From the NCBI GenBank assembly GCA_019637635.1, contig JAHBVI010000056.1, positions 1 through 40,933 of the forward strand: 40,933 bases of DNA. The letters are read 5' to 3'. This document shows positions 6,114-14,412 of the stretch, one piece after another. A program made the translations under genes and the position numbers. The notes beneath the pieces are model-generated. The model was not told where the DNA came from and did no database searches. It saw only the letters and a program-made list of their open reading frames with translations. Within the stretch, counting starts at the first letter, position 1. Every line of letters starts with the position of its first letter. The DNA comes from Anaerolineae bacterium. Its GTDB lineage: Bacteria; Chloroflexota; Anaerolineae; Promineifilales; Promineifilaceae.

Positions 6114-8966
6114 ATGAGCAACCCATTACAACAAGTCGGCCAATACCCGCTCCAATCTGAAATTGGCTGGGGCACGATGGCTACGGTGTACCGTTCGCAG
6201 GTAGACGGCCGTGACGAACCCCTGGCCATCAAAGTGCTGTCGCCCCGGTTTACCCACCAGGAAGCCTTTTTTACCCAGGTGCAGCAGCAGGTCACGGCCG
6301 TGAACCAGTTAGCCCACCCCCACATCGTACCCGTATACGAGATTGGCATTGAGAAAGAGCATATTTACCTGGTGATGCCCCTCTTTGCCGGCAGTAGCTT
6401 GCGCGATCATCTGACCCAGGGCGATTTATCGCTAGATCGTTTGTGGCTGGCCGCCAGCCAGGTAGCCTCTGCCCTGGACGCCGCCCACGCCATTGGTGTC
6501 ATCCACCGCGACATCAAACCGAGCAACATTTTGTTTGCCAGAGACGGCACGGCCGCCGTCACCGATTTTGGCCTCATCCAATTCCTGGATACCACCATCC
6601 ACGCTTCCGGGCTGCCGGGCACGCTGGCCTATATGAGTCCTGAACAGTTCATGGGTGGGGGGATAGACGGCCGTGCCGACCAATACAGCCTGGCTGTCGT
6701 CTTGTTTGAGGCGTTGGCCGGGCGGCCGCCGTTTCAAGGTAACGTTACCCAACTGATGTTCAAACAGGTGCAGGAGCCGCCGCCGCTGGAACTGCTGCCA
6801 CAGCCAGAATTTGCGCCCATCTTTGCCCAGGCGCTGGCCAAAAAACCGGCCGAGCGGTTTGCCACGGTGACTGAGTTTGTGGCGGCGTTACGGCCGTATC
6901 TGGTAAGTGACGAGCCGTCAGAACCGGCCGAACCGGAGGCTCTCCCAACAGCCGATGACACGCTGGCCTTAAGCGCCGCTTTTACCACCGCCGTTCAGGC
7001 AGCGGCTGCACCAGAGACCCCACCAGAACTACCAGCCCAACCATTCGAGGCAGACGCAACGATCATTTTGACCCGGCCACCGCTGACAGAGCAACCGCCA
7101 TTGGTGGACTCCCCGCCCCTGGTGGAAGAGCCTGCGGTTGTGCCAGAACCGGCCATTGAGGCGCCGGAACCAGAGCGGATGGAACCGCCGGTAGCGGCCG
7201 CTGCTGCCGCTGCTGATGCCCTGACAGAAAGAGAACCCACGTCGTTTGAGAAACTGGCCCCCTTGCCGGAAAGTCCCGATGAAACGGTGGTCATTCGGCC
7301 CCCTAAACCACGCCCGGTACAACCGGCAGTGGTGGCACCATTGGCTGAGAGCGCCCTGTCGGAAACGGCGGAGACTCCGCTCACGGCCGTTCCGCATGTG
7401 CCCGGCGCCGGCGTCCCCACCCCCATCCCCACTGCCTTTACCCCGCCGCCGTTAGAACCGGATGCCGTAGAGCCGCCGTTGGTTTCCCCGCCTCCGCCCC
7501 AACCGGTAAGCCAGCCATCGGCCGTGGATGTGTGGCAATCCCGCACCGATCCCGAAGCCACCTTTGTGGTGGAACCGCCACCGCCGCGCGCCGAAACATC
7601 CCGCGACGAAAGCAGTTGGCGCACGTCGGCCGAACCGGACGCTACCTTTGTGGTGGAGCCGCCGGACAGATTCCCCCCGCCAACCACCGTCGCCCCGCGC
7701 CCGGAACCGTCGGCCGCGTGGCCGCCGCCTGTATCCCCGGATATGACCCTGGCGACGCCCATCAAACGCGGCGCCGGCGGGGCGGTTGACGAACCGCGTC
7801 GCTCCCGGTTCAAACTCTGGTATCTGGCGATCCCCCTGATTTTGCTGCTGCTGGTGGGCGCGGTGGCTGTTTTGTGGCAGCAGGGGGTATTTGGCGGCAC
7901 GGCCGTAGCCGGACCAACACCCGAACCCACCGCCACCGTCACCGGCTTCACCATTGCCGTCAGCAGCCCTTCCCGCCGCGCCGTCTGGCAAATGGGCGAA
8001 CGCGGCGGCCCGCTGGAAACAGACGCTTTACCCTGGCCTACGACTAATGAGCCGCTCCATCTCATCACGGCGGCTGATCCGGTGTCGTTGGCCTTGCCGG
8101 ATAACGGCCAACTGCACCTGGCCCCCGATTCCGAAATCACGCTCAAGCCGGCGGCAGACCCGGAGCAACTGCTGGTGGAAATCGTCCAGGGGCGGTTGTT
8201 GCTGGCGGCCACAGCCGGGCAGGTGAAAACCGGCCTGGGTTCTACGGCCCAGGTGGAAAATGGCTTGATGGGTATTGGCTACAGCGAATCCCCGTTTTTG
8301 TTTGATGTGGATTGTTTTGTGGGTAGTTGTGAGGTGACGGATTTGGACACGGCCGTTTCTCTGGCGGGCGGCGACCGCAGTTATCTGATTGGTGGCTCAC
8401 TGGCGGCCCCCGAACCGGTGCGGCACGAGTTGTATGGATTTAGCACGGCCGTAGCCACCCCCACCGTCGCTCCCACCTTCACCGCCACATCTGCCCCTAC
8501 CACTGCGCCAACCAACACCGCCACCTCTACGCGCACCCCCACCGCCACCCGCACCCCCACGCCGGAACCATCGGCCACGCCCACCATTACCCCCACGGCC
8601 ACGTTGGGCGCAATATCACCCGCCCGACCAGCGCCGCGATTGGCCGTATTTACCTGCAATGCACCGGGTAACTTCAATAAAACGCAGGTCATCCCCCTGT
8701 CCTGGACGTGGGCAGATGAACTGCGCGCCAACGAGTATATGGAGGTGCGCATTGGGCCGAAAGGCAGTTCGGCCGCTTTTATGCGCAGCGTGGGATCAAA
8801 CGTAGAGCGCAGTGGGCAGCAGTGGTCAATGAACGTAGCTGCCGACCGATTTTTTGATATGAACTTTTTCGATTATGAGTGGGAAGTTGTCGTCGTGCGC
8901 TCCGTCACCAGCGGCCCAATTGTGGTTGTCCGCTCTGTGCGTGGTTGTTTGCATGTGGTACCGTGA
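6114..8966 (+). CDS. Transmembrane Ser/Thr kinase with FecR-like cysteine-pair ectodomain
   Basis: A 950-residue protein. The N-terminal kinase domain (~8-265) has all motifs: IGWGTMATVY, LAIKVL, HRDIKPSN (Asp ~133), TDFGLI, YMSPEQ. A ~290-residue Pro/Glu-rich cytoplasmic linker carries five D/E-x-T-hydrophobic motifs (T316, T391, T483, T511, T545). A membrane helix follows (~568-592). The extracellular part (~600-770) resembles FecR (DNGQLHLAPDSEITL, then PFLFDVDCFVGSCEVT with Cys ~733 and ~738). A Thr/Pro-rich spacer and a final ~100-residue beta-rich domain complete it. The ectodomain is shared with the PP2C protein at 21953. No FHA domain is present, but the threonine motifs could recruit FHA partners once phosphorylated. 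No clear Shine-Dalgarno precedes the ATG. Confidence 0.88.
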   Translation: MSNPLQQVGQYPLQSEIGWGTMATVYRSQVDGRDEPLAIKVLSPRFTHQEAFFTQVQQQVTAVNQLAHPHIVPVYEIGIEKEHIYLVMPLFAGSSLRDHLTQGDLSLDRLWLAASQVASALDAAHAIGVIHRDIKPSNILFARDGTAAVTDFGLIQFLDTTIHASGLPGTLAYMSPEQFMGGGIDGRADQYSLAVVLFEALAGRPPFQGNVTQLMFKQVQEPPPLELLPQPEFAPIFAQALAKKPAERFATVTEFVAALRPYLVSDEPSEPAEPEALPTADDTLALSAAFTTAVQAAAAPETPPELPAQPFEADATIILTRPPLTEQPPLVDSPPLVEEPAVVPEPAIEAPEPERMEPPVAAAAAAADALTEREPTSFEKLAPLPESPDETVVIRPPKPRPVQPAVVAPLAESALSETAETPLTAVPHVPGAGVPTPIPTAFTPPPLEPDAVEPPLVSPPPPQPVSQPSAVDVWQSRTDPEATFVVEPPPPRAETSRDESSWRTSAEPDATFVVEPPDRFPPPTTVAPRPEPSAAWPPPVSPDMTLATPIKRGAGGAVDEPRRSRFKLWYLAIPLILLLLVGAVAVLWQQGVFGGTAVAGPTPEPTATVTGFTIAVSSPSRRAVWQMGERGGPLETDALPWPTTNEPLHLITAADPVSLALPDNGQLHLAPDSEITLKPAADPEQLLVEIVQGRLLLAATAGQVKTGLGSTAQVENGLMGIGYSESPFLFDVDCFVGSCEVTDLDTAVSLAGGDRSYLIGGSLAAPEPVRHELYGFSTAVATPTVAPTFTATSAPTTAPTNTATSTRTPTATRTPTPEPSATPTITPTATLGAISPARPAPRLAVFTCNAPGNFNKTQVIPLSWTWADELRANEYMEVRIGPKGSSAAFMRSVGSNVERSGQQWSMNVAADRFFDMNFFDYEWEVVVVRSVTSGPIVVVRSVRGCLHVVP

Positions 8967-9030
8967 TCCGTAAATCGTAAACCGTGAACCGTAATCGGAT
9001 AACGGATAACGGGTTACGGATTACGAATGA
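8967..9030. repeat. Intergenic imperfect hairpin, gtaatccgtaacccgt word family
   Basis: Words GTAAATCGTAAACCGT and GTGAACCGTAATC are followed by inverted words ACGGGTTACGGATTAC. The element lies between two convergent genes and starts right after the kinase stop codon, so it could serve as a bidirectional terminator. Family members lie at 29849-29935 and 34748-34803. Confidence 0.7.
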
Positions 9031-9062
9031 CGCAATAGAGGGAATTTGAGATGAACGCTCCC

Positions 9063-9692
9063 CTACCCCGATTCGCCGGCGTAAAACACCAACACCGGCC
9101 CGTCTTCGCCAAATTGAATCTGGCAGCGGTCGCGCAGGCGCACCGTTTCTTTGGGGTTCAGCGTGAAGCCGTCCACAATGGTGCCGTTGGCACTGTTTTC
9201 GTCGGTGAGCCAGTAGCCGTCATCGCGGCGCACAATGTTGGCGTGGCGGCGGGAGACGACGTCATTCCCGGTCAGGCGAGACAGGTTGATGGCGCACTCC
9301 GGCGAACGGCCAACCAGACTGGATTTGCCCCGGCACAGGAACATCTCTCCTGTTTCCACCGATTTCAGATAAGCCTGGGCGCTGTAGATGCCGGAGACGG
9401 GGCCGATGTTCAGGGTACGGTCGAAGTCAATGCTGTGGCTGTGTACGGCCGTCAACTCCACCACATCGCCATCCACCACCCCCGCCTGCGCCAGCGTCTC
9501 GTTGGGGCGAATGATCACCCCCGACCCTTGCAGGCGGCCCACAAAGCGGGCGCTCTCCTGGCGCAAATCCTGGTCGGCCCAGCGCATCGTTTCCAGCACA
9601 ATCGGCGCCAGCATAAACAGCGGCACACTCAACGGCGCTTCCAGGTCGGCCCGTTGTTGTTGGTAGGTTAAAGTAATGACAGCGTATTCCAT
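9063..9692 (-). CDS. YukD/EsaB ubiquitin-like domain fused to FHA domain
   Basis: A 209-residue cytoplasmic protein. Residues ~3-85 resemble the YukD/EsaB ubiquitin-like fold of type VII secretion: a beta strand (YAVITLTYQQQRADL), VPLFMLAPIVLETM, GVIIRPNETLAQAGVVDGD and VVELTA, matching the family pattern of a late 'D-x-TL...GV.DGD...L' segment. Residues ~105-205 are an FHA domain with SLVGRS, VVSRRHANI and SANGTIVDG intact. I chose ATG at 9692; a TTG two codons earlier (9698) is possible. It is the only minus-strand gene of the locus and is divergent from the WXG100-EssC operon. In Bacillus and Staphylococcus YukD/EsaB stands alone and FHA domains sit on EssC; here EssC has none, so the domain appears relocated. 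The YukD assignment is by eye. Confidence 0.8.
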   Translation of the reverse strand: MEYAVITLTYQQQRADLEAPLSVPLFMLAPIVLETMRWADQDLRQESARFVGRLQGSGVIIRPNETLAQAGVVDGDVVELTAVHSHSIDFDRTLNIGPVSGIYSAQAYLKSVETGEMFLCRGKSSLVGRSPECAINLSRLTGNDVVSRRHANIVRRDDGYWLTDENSANGTIVDGFTLNPKETVRLRDRCQIQFGEDGPVLVFYAGESG

Positions 9693-9708
9693 AATCAAAT
9701 CATTTCCC

Positions 9709-9747
9709 GGCAGACCTGACAGCTTTCAAAAAGCTGTCAGGTCTGCC
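9709..9747. repeat. Perfect 18-bp-arm hairpin, gacctgacag word family
   Basis: GGCAGACCTGACAGCTTT, loop CAA, and the exact complement. It lies between the divergent YukD-FHA and WXG100 genes, leaving only ~35 bases to the WXG100 start, so it must overlap or flank their promoters. Related hairpins are at 10076-10108 and 14369-14400. Confidence 0.92.
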
Positions 9748-9781
9748 ATAATCACCATAACTTTAGTGAGGAGATCAAAAA

Positions 9782-10069
9782 ATGACAACATTGCATTTTG
9801 ACATGGACGCCGGTTACCAAACGGCCGACCAGATCAAAGCGTTCCGCGAAAACGTGCATGAGCAGCTACGCGCCTTGTCTGCCCGTGTGAACAACCAGTT
9901 TGTGGGCGGTGAATGGCAGGGGCAGGCCGCCGAAGCGTTCCGCACCGAGTTCAACGATTGGGCTAACTATCAACTGCTGCCCCAACTCAACGCTTTGGAA
10001 AGCCTGGAAGTTGCCCTGCGCACCCATGTTGATAACTGGGGTCAGACCTCCTCATCCTTTATGCCCTAG
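9782..10069 (+). CDS. WXG100 family protein (ESAT-6-like type VII substrate)
   Basis: A 95-residue protein matching the family's usual ~100 residues. It is helical on both sides of a central turn GEWQG, the WXG motif, at ~residue 41-45, followed by QAAEAFRTEF. No signal peptide is present, as expected for type VII substrates. WXG100 proteins form helical-hairpin dimers exported by EssC/EccC ATPases. Only one copy exists here, so a homodimer is likely. The C-terminus (HVDNWGQTSSSF) lacks a clear YxxxD/E signal. The Shine-Dalgarno GAGGAG is well placed before the ATG. The EssC-type gene starts 47 bases downstream, separated by a hairpin, which would let WXG100 be made in excess. Confidence 0.93.
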   Translation: MTTLHFDMDAGYQTADQIKAFRENVHEQLRALSARVNNQFVGGEWQGQAAEAFRTEFNDWANYQLLPQLNALESLEVALRTHVDNWGQTSSSFMP

Positions 10070-10075
10070 AGCAGA

Positions 10076-10108
10076 AGACCTGACAGGTTTGTCAAACCTG
10101 TCAGGTCT
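10076..10108. repeat. Perfect 15-bp-arm hairpin between WXG100 and EssC-type genes
   Basis: AGACCTGACAGGTTT, loop GTC, and the exact complement. It begins 6 bases after the WXG100 stop and ends 8 bases before the EssC-type ATG, occupying the place where a Shine-Dalgarno would be. It has no T run, so an intrinsic terminator is unlikely; RNA processing or translational control is plausible. Confidence 0.93.
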
Positions 10109-10116
10109 ACTTATAT

Positions 10117-13100
10117 ATGCAAACATCCGCACCCACCAACAAAGACCAATACATCGTCCGGCCAGAGGCGCGGCGGCGGGAGCCGCTGCCCACCGACCCC
10201 ATCGAGATCCGCGCGCCGCGCCGGATGCCGCCGCCGCCATCCCGCCCGGCGCTTTCCGGGCTGTTGCTCAAAGTGGGCGGCCCCATGTTGACGGTCGGTA
10301 TCCTGTTTGGTTTTTTTGCTTTGCGCGGGGGGGAAGGCGGTTTTAATCCCGCCAGCAGCCTGATTTTTATTCTGCCGACGGTGCTGACCGGTATGATTGC
10401 CTTTTTGGTGCAATGGCAGCAGGGGCGCAAGGCGCAGGCGGCGTATGCGGCCGAAGAGTCGCAGCGCGAACAAGAGTATCACGCTTATCTGGCCGACAAG
10501 GAAGAGCAACTGCAACGGGTGGCGCAGCAGCAGGGGCGGGTGTTGTGGGAGCAAAACCCACCGGTCAATGAAATGGTAAAACGGGTCGAGCGGCTGCATA
10601 ATCTGTTGTGGGAGCGGCTGCCGTATGACGATGATTTTCTGGCGGTGCGGATAGGCACGGCCGTGACCCCCCTCGTCGCTCCCATCAAAACCCCACCTCT
10701 GGAAGAAGATGATCCCTTGCGCCAACAAATCAACCAGTTGGTGCAGCAATATACCCAGGTGCCAGACGCCCCTTTTACCACCAACCTGAAAACCATTGGC
10801 ACCATCGGCCTGCGCGGTCGCCAGCGTGAAACCACGTTGCAAGTGGCCTATACCATGCTGGCCCACCTGGTGACGCACCACAGCCCGGATACCGTGCAGC
10901 TTTACCTGATCAGCCACCATGCCGACGCGCCGCGCCGTTGGGAATGGCTGCGCTGGCTGCCCCATGCCGGCGTCCTGCACAACCCGGACAGCGAAGCGGC
11001 GCGCATCTCCTACATGCCGGAAACCGATGACGATGTACTCCTGCCCCTGTCCAAAATGCTGGATCGTCGTCTGAACGTGCAGTACCGTTCCGGCTACCAA
11101 TATGGCGAACCGGAGCCGCATATCGTTCTCATCTTTGACAACGTGGCTGACTGGCGGCGGCATCAGGCCGTGGGCATGTTGTTAGGCCACAAACCGGGCT
11201 GGGATGAGAACCAACTGCGCGCCAGTGCCCTCTTCATCGGCACCGTGCCGCCGCAGGTCAATGCTCAGATTGATATGGGTGAGACCTCGCTGGAATACCG
11301 GGAGCGGTGGATGGCCGACGCCAACCAGGTGATTGTTTCCTGCAAAGCTGAACTCACCACCGGCGAGCAAATGGCGCACCTGGCGCGCCGGTTAGCGCCA
11401 CTGCGGTTAGAGGGGGGTTACAAGAGTACACCCGGCAGCCTGCCCGGCAGCGTGCGCCTGGTAGAGCTTCTGGGCGCAACCACGCCGCTGGAAGTAGACC
11501 TGGACGCCCTGTACAGCCCCATCTATGATCCGCAGCGGATCATGTCCTTTCCCATCGGCATCAACGTAGATTCCCGGCTGCAAACGGTGATCTTGCGTGA
11601 AGGGCCGCAGGGGGGTAATGGGCATCATGCGCTGCTGGCCGGGGCAACCGGCAAGGGCAAAAGCGTGACGCTGCTCTCCATTGTCCTCAGTCTGGCGGCG
11701 ACCAATTCACCCTCTCACCTCAATTTTGTGCTGGCCGATTTTAAGGGGGGCGCGTCGGAACTGGCGCGGCTGCGACAACTGCCACACGTGGTGGGGTTTG
11801 TCACTGACCTGGACGAGGCGTATGTGGAACGTTTCCGGCAGTCGTTGGAAGGGGAGATTGAGCGGCGCAAACGGATTTTTGAGAGTACGCCGCAGCTTTT
11901 GGGACGGCAAATTCAGAACATCTATGAATTTAACAAGGCCAGCCCGGAAAATTTGCTGCCCCATCTGGTGGTGGTGATTGATGAATTTGCCCGCGCTTCG
12001 CAAATTAACCCGGAATTTAAGATGACGGTGGAGAAAAACATTGCCCGGCAGGGGCGGGCGTTGGGCATCCACCTGATCCTCAGTTCACAAACGGCCGTAG
12101 ACTTCATGTCCGTGCGCCCCAACATTGATGTGCGCATGAGTATGCAGTTGCAAACATCTGAGGAGAGCCGGGCCATCTTCAACCGCGACGACGCCGCCAA
12201 AAAGCTGACCCGCGCCGGGCAGGCATATATTCAGGTGGGTGACAACCAGATTTTTGAGATGTTCCAGGTAGCTCGCGCCGATACCCCGTTTCAAATGCAA
12301 GGGGCCGATTTGAACCTGGTGGATGATTTTACCATTCGTCTGCTGCGGCCAGACGGCCGTATGGAAGCCGTCTATCAGCATAAAGCAGCCACTTCCGCTA
12401 ACGGGCGGCAAACCAGCAGCTACGAAACCACCCAGATGTCCGAAGCGGAAGTGCTGGTGGAACATATCCGCCTGCACTGCGAGGGCAAATATAAACCGGC
12501 GCGCCCCATTTGCCTGGACCCACTGCCGGAAGCGGAAAAAATGCCGCTGGGCCACATGCTGCCAGAAGAGCCGGTCTTTTGCCTGTGGCAGCCGGAAACC
12601 GGCTGGGAACCGGCGCGCCAACTGCCTGCCCGCCGCCTCATCGTGCCCTTGGGGATGTTAGATTTACCGGCGCAGCAAGAGCAACGGCCGTACCTGCTTG
12701 ACCTGACCCAACGAGACGGCCACTTTGTCATTGTGGGGCCGCCCGGTTCCGGCAAGAGTTTATGCCTGCGCAGTGTGGTCATGGGGCTGGCCGCCACCCA
12801 TTCCCCGGAAGATTTGCTCTTTTACTTTGTAGGGCGCGGCCCCACGCTGACTATTTTTGAAGAGCTGCCCCACTGCCAGGCGTTGGTACAATCGAACGAA
12901 ACGGAACGCCTGACCCGGTTGTTCAACTTCCTGGCGCAAGAAGAGGCGCAGCGCTCACAGCGGCTGCGCGACCATCGCGCCGACAATATGACCGTGCTGC
13001 GCAGCAAACTGCCGGATGCGCCGCTGCCCACATTGGTGGTGGTTTTTGATGATTTTGCCGGATTTATGGCCGACCATTACCAACGCGCCGAGGTGATTGA

Positions 13101-14370
13101 CCGGCTGATTGCCAAAGGGCAGCAGACGGACATCCACCTTATTTTCGCGGCGTCCACATTCCGGGGATCCCATTCCCGGAATTTGCAGAGTACGTTGAAC
13201 CGGCTGGTGTTGGGTGTGAAACACGGCGGCGATACCATCGAACTGCTGGGCAAACGCAGTAAAACCCTACCGGAACTGCCGGGGCGTGGTTACATTGCCC
13301 AGGAGGGGGAACTGCTGGAATGTCAGATTGCGGCCCCGGCGCGTCTGCCCAATATCCCTTTCAAAGACACGGCCCCCACCGACGAGATTCAAGCCTGGGT
13401 GGCGGCCATGAAACAAAGCTGGTCGTGGGCCGATGGCGACCGCCCGCTGCCCGCTATTGCCGAACTGCCCACCTATTTGGAACTGCAAACCTTGTGGAAA
13501 CGGTATCCCATCGCGCCCGGCGCGATGGGTGAGGCGTACACGGCCGCGCTGGGGCTGGATTACGACGCGCTGGAACCGGTGCGCTTTTATTTCAGCACTC
13601 TGCCCGCCTTTAACCTGGTGTTGGGGCCGATGCAAAGCGGCAAGACCGATTTTTTACTCAATTTGTGTTTGAGTACGGCCGTGAGCCTGGCTCCCACCCA
13701 GATTGAAATTATTGTCATTTCTCTTAAATCCTCCACGCCGCTGCGCTTCTTGCGCAGCCTGCCCCACGTGCAGTTTGCCGGTAATTACACCGGCGCCAAA
13801 AAGCTGTTGGCTGATGTGCAGGCGGCGCTCCAGACACGCGCCTCTGAGCAAAAAGCGTTTGATGACATTACGCTGGACGGCCGTGCCGACATTACCCGCA
13901 TCGCCCCCAAACGCACCCTGATCCTGATTGACGACGTGCAGCAGTTCAGCCATTATGATGACCTGAATACGCTGCTTGACCGCTGCCTGGAAACGGGCAA
14001 AGAGTTGGAAATCCGCCTGTTCCTGGCCGACACCAGCATGAACATCGGTCAGGCCCGGCTCAATTCCCAACTGAAATACATCCGCAGCGCCACCACCTTT
14101 GGCAACGGCATCACCTTTTCGCTGGAAGCGGATGACCTGACGCTGTTAAAATTGACCGGCAAGCTGAGCAATCCGCAGCTAACCTATCACCGGCCGTTGA
14201 TGGGGCGGGGGCGGGCGTTGTTGTCGCTGGACGGCCGTGCCCGCATTGTGCAGTTCGGTCGGGTCGGGCCGCCACAGCAGCCGCCCGCCCAATACGAACA
14301 CAACCTGCTCCAACTGGTACAGACCATTGCCGAACCATATGGCGTGAAGGAAGCCGGCGTTGATGAGTAG
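10117..14370 (+). CDS. EssC/EccC-type FtsK/SpoIIIE ATPase of type VII secretion
   Basis: A 1417-residue membrane ATPase, the motor of ESX/Yuk secretion. It has two membrane helices (~45-69 and ~78-103), a charged helical stretch, and three FtsK/SpoIIIE ATPase modules. Walker A motifs are GATGKGKS (509-516), GPPGSGKS (874-881) and GPMQSGKT (1170-1177). Walker B motifs are VVVIDEF (Asp622), VVVFDDF (~978) and LILIDDV (~1271). All three keep lysine and acidic residues, whereas downstream modules of many homologues are degenerate. The N-terminal FHA pair of Firmicute EssC is missing, as in actinobacterial EccC; FHA instead occurs on the neighbouring YukD fusion. No Shine-Dalgarno is visible at the ATG, which follows a hairpin. 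The stop codon is embedded in the next hairpin. Confidence 0.95.
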   Translation: MQTSAPTNKDQYIVRPEARRREPLPTDPIEIRAPRRMPPPPSRPALSGLLLKVGGPMLTVGILFGFFALRGGEGGFNPASSLIFILPTVLTGMIAFLVQWQQGRKAQAAYAAEESQREQEYHAYLADKEEQLQRVAQQQGRVLWEQNPPVNEMVKRVERLHNLLWERLPYDDDFLAVRIGTAVTPLVAPIKTPPLEEDDPLRQQINQLVQQYTQVPDAPFTTNLKTIGTIGLRGRQRETTLQVAYTMLAHLVTHHSPDTVQLYLISHHADAPRRWEWLRWLPHAGVLHNPDSEAARISYMPETDDDVLLPLSKMLDRRLNVQYRSGYQYGEPEPHIVLIFDNVADWRRHQAVGMLLGHKPGWDENQLRASALFIGTVPPQVNAQIDMGETSLEYRERWMADANQVIVSCKAELTTGEQMAHLARRLAPLRLEGGYKSTPGSLPGSVRLVELLGATTPLEVDLDALYSPIYDPQRIMSFPIGINVDSRLQTVILREGPQGGNGHHALLAGATGKGKSVTLLSIVLSLAATNSPSHLNFVLADFKGGASELARLRQLPHVVGFVTDLDEAYVERFRQSLEGEIERRKRIFESTPQLLGRQIQNIYEFNKASPENLLPHLVVVIDEFARASQINPEFKMTVEKNIARQGRALGIHLILSSQTAVDFMSVRPNIDVRMSMQLQTSEESRAIFNRDDAAKKLTRAGQAYIQVGDNQIFEMFQVARADTPFQMQGADLNLVDDFTIRLLRPDGRMEAVYQHKAATSANGRQTSSYETTQMSEAEVLVEHIRLHCEGKYKPARPICLDPLPEAEKMPLGHMLPEEPVFCLWQPETGWEPARQLPARRLIVPLGMLDLPAQQEQRPYLLDLTQRDGHFVIVGPPGSGKSLCLRSVVMGLAATHSPEDLLFYFVGRGPTLTIFEELPHCQALVQSNETERLTRLFNFLAQEEAQRSQRLRDHRADNMTVLRSKLPDAPLPTLVVVFDDFAGFMADHYQRAEVIDRLIAKGQQTDIHLIFAASTFRGSHSRNLQSTLNRLVLGVKHGGDTIELLGKRSKTLPELPGRGYIAQEGELLECQIAAPARLPNIPFKDTAPTDEIQAWVAAMKQSWSWADGDRPLPAIAELPTYLELQTLWKRYPIAPGAMGEAYTAALGLDYDALEPVRFYFSTLPAFNLVLGPMQSGKTDFLLNLCLSTAVSLAPTQIEIIVISLKSSTPLRFLRSLPHVQFAGNYTGAKKLLADVQAALQTRASEQKAFDDITLDGRADITRIAPKRTLILIDDVQQFSHYDDLNTLLDRCLETGKELEIRLFLADTSMNIGQARLNSQLKYIRSATTFGNGITFSLEADDLTLLKLTGKLSNPQLTYHRPLMGRGRALLSLDGRARIVQFGRVGPPQQPPAQYEHNLLQLVQTIAEPYGVKEAGVDE

Positions 14371-14400
14371 ACCTGACAGGTTTTTATACCTGTCAGGTCT
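14369..14400. repeat. 13-bp-arm hairpin overlapping the EssC-type stop codon
   Basis: AGACCTGACAGGT, a short T/A loop, and the exact complement. Its first two bases are the last two of the TAG stop of the ATPase gene, and it ends 12 bases before the CHAP gene start. Third member of the gacctgacag family inside the secretion operon. Confidence 0.92.
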
Positions 14401-14412
14401 CTGGCATAAGCT

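Noticed and set aside
6995..8212. Long minus-strand open frame (405 codons) opposite the kinase linker
   Set aside because: It is Gly/Ser/Thr low-complexity sequence, the shadow of the Pro-rich linker and GC-rich codons of the real kinase.
9051..9671. Plus-strand frame of 206 codons across the YukD-FHA gene
   Set aside because: The minus strand shows an FHA domain with all signature residues; the plus frame is its shadow.
10111..11163. Minus-strand open frame opposite the start of the ATPase gene
   Set aside because: No domain pattern or ribosome site; the plus strand encodes a clear EssC-type protein across the whole stretch.
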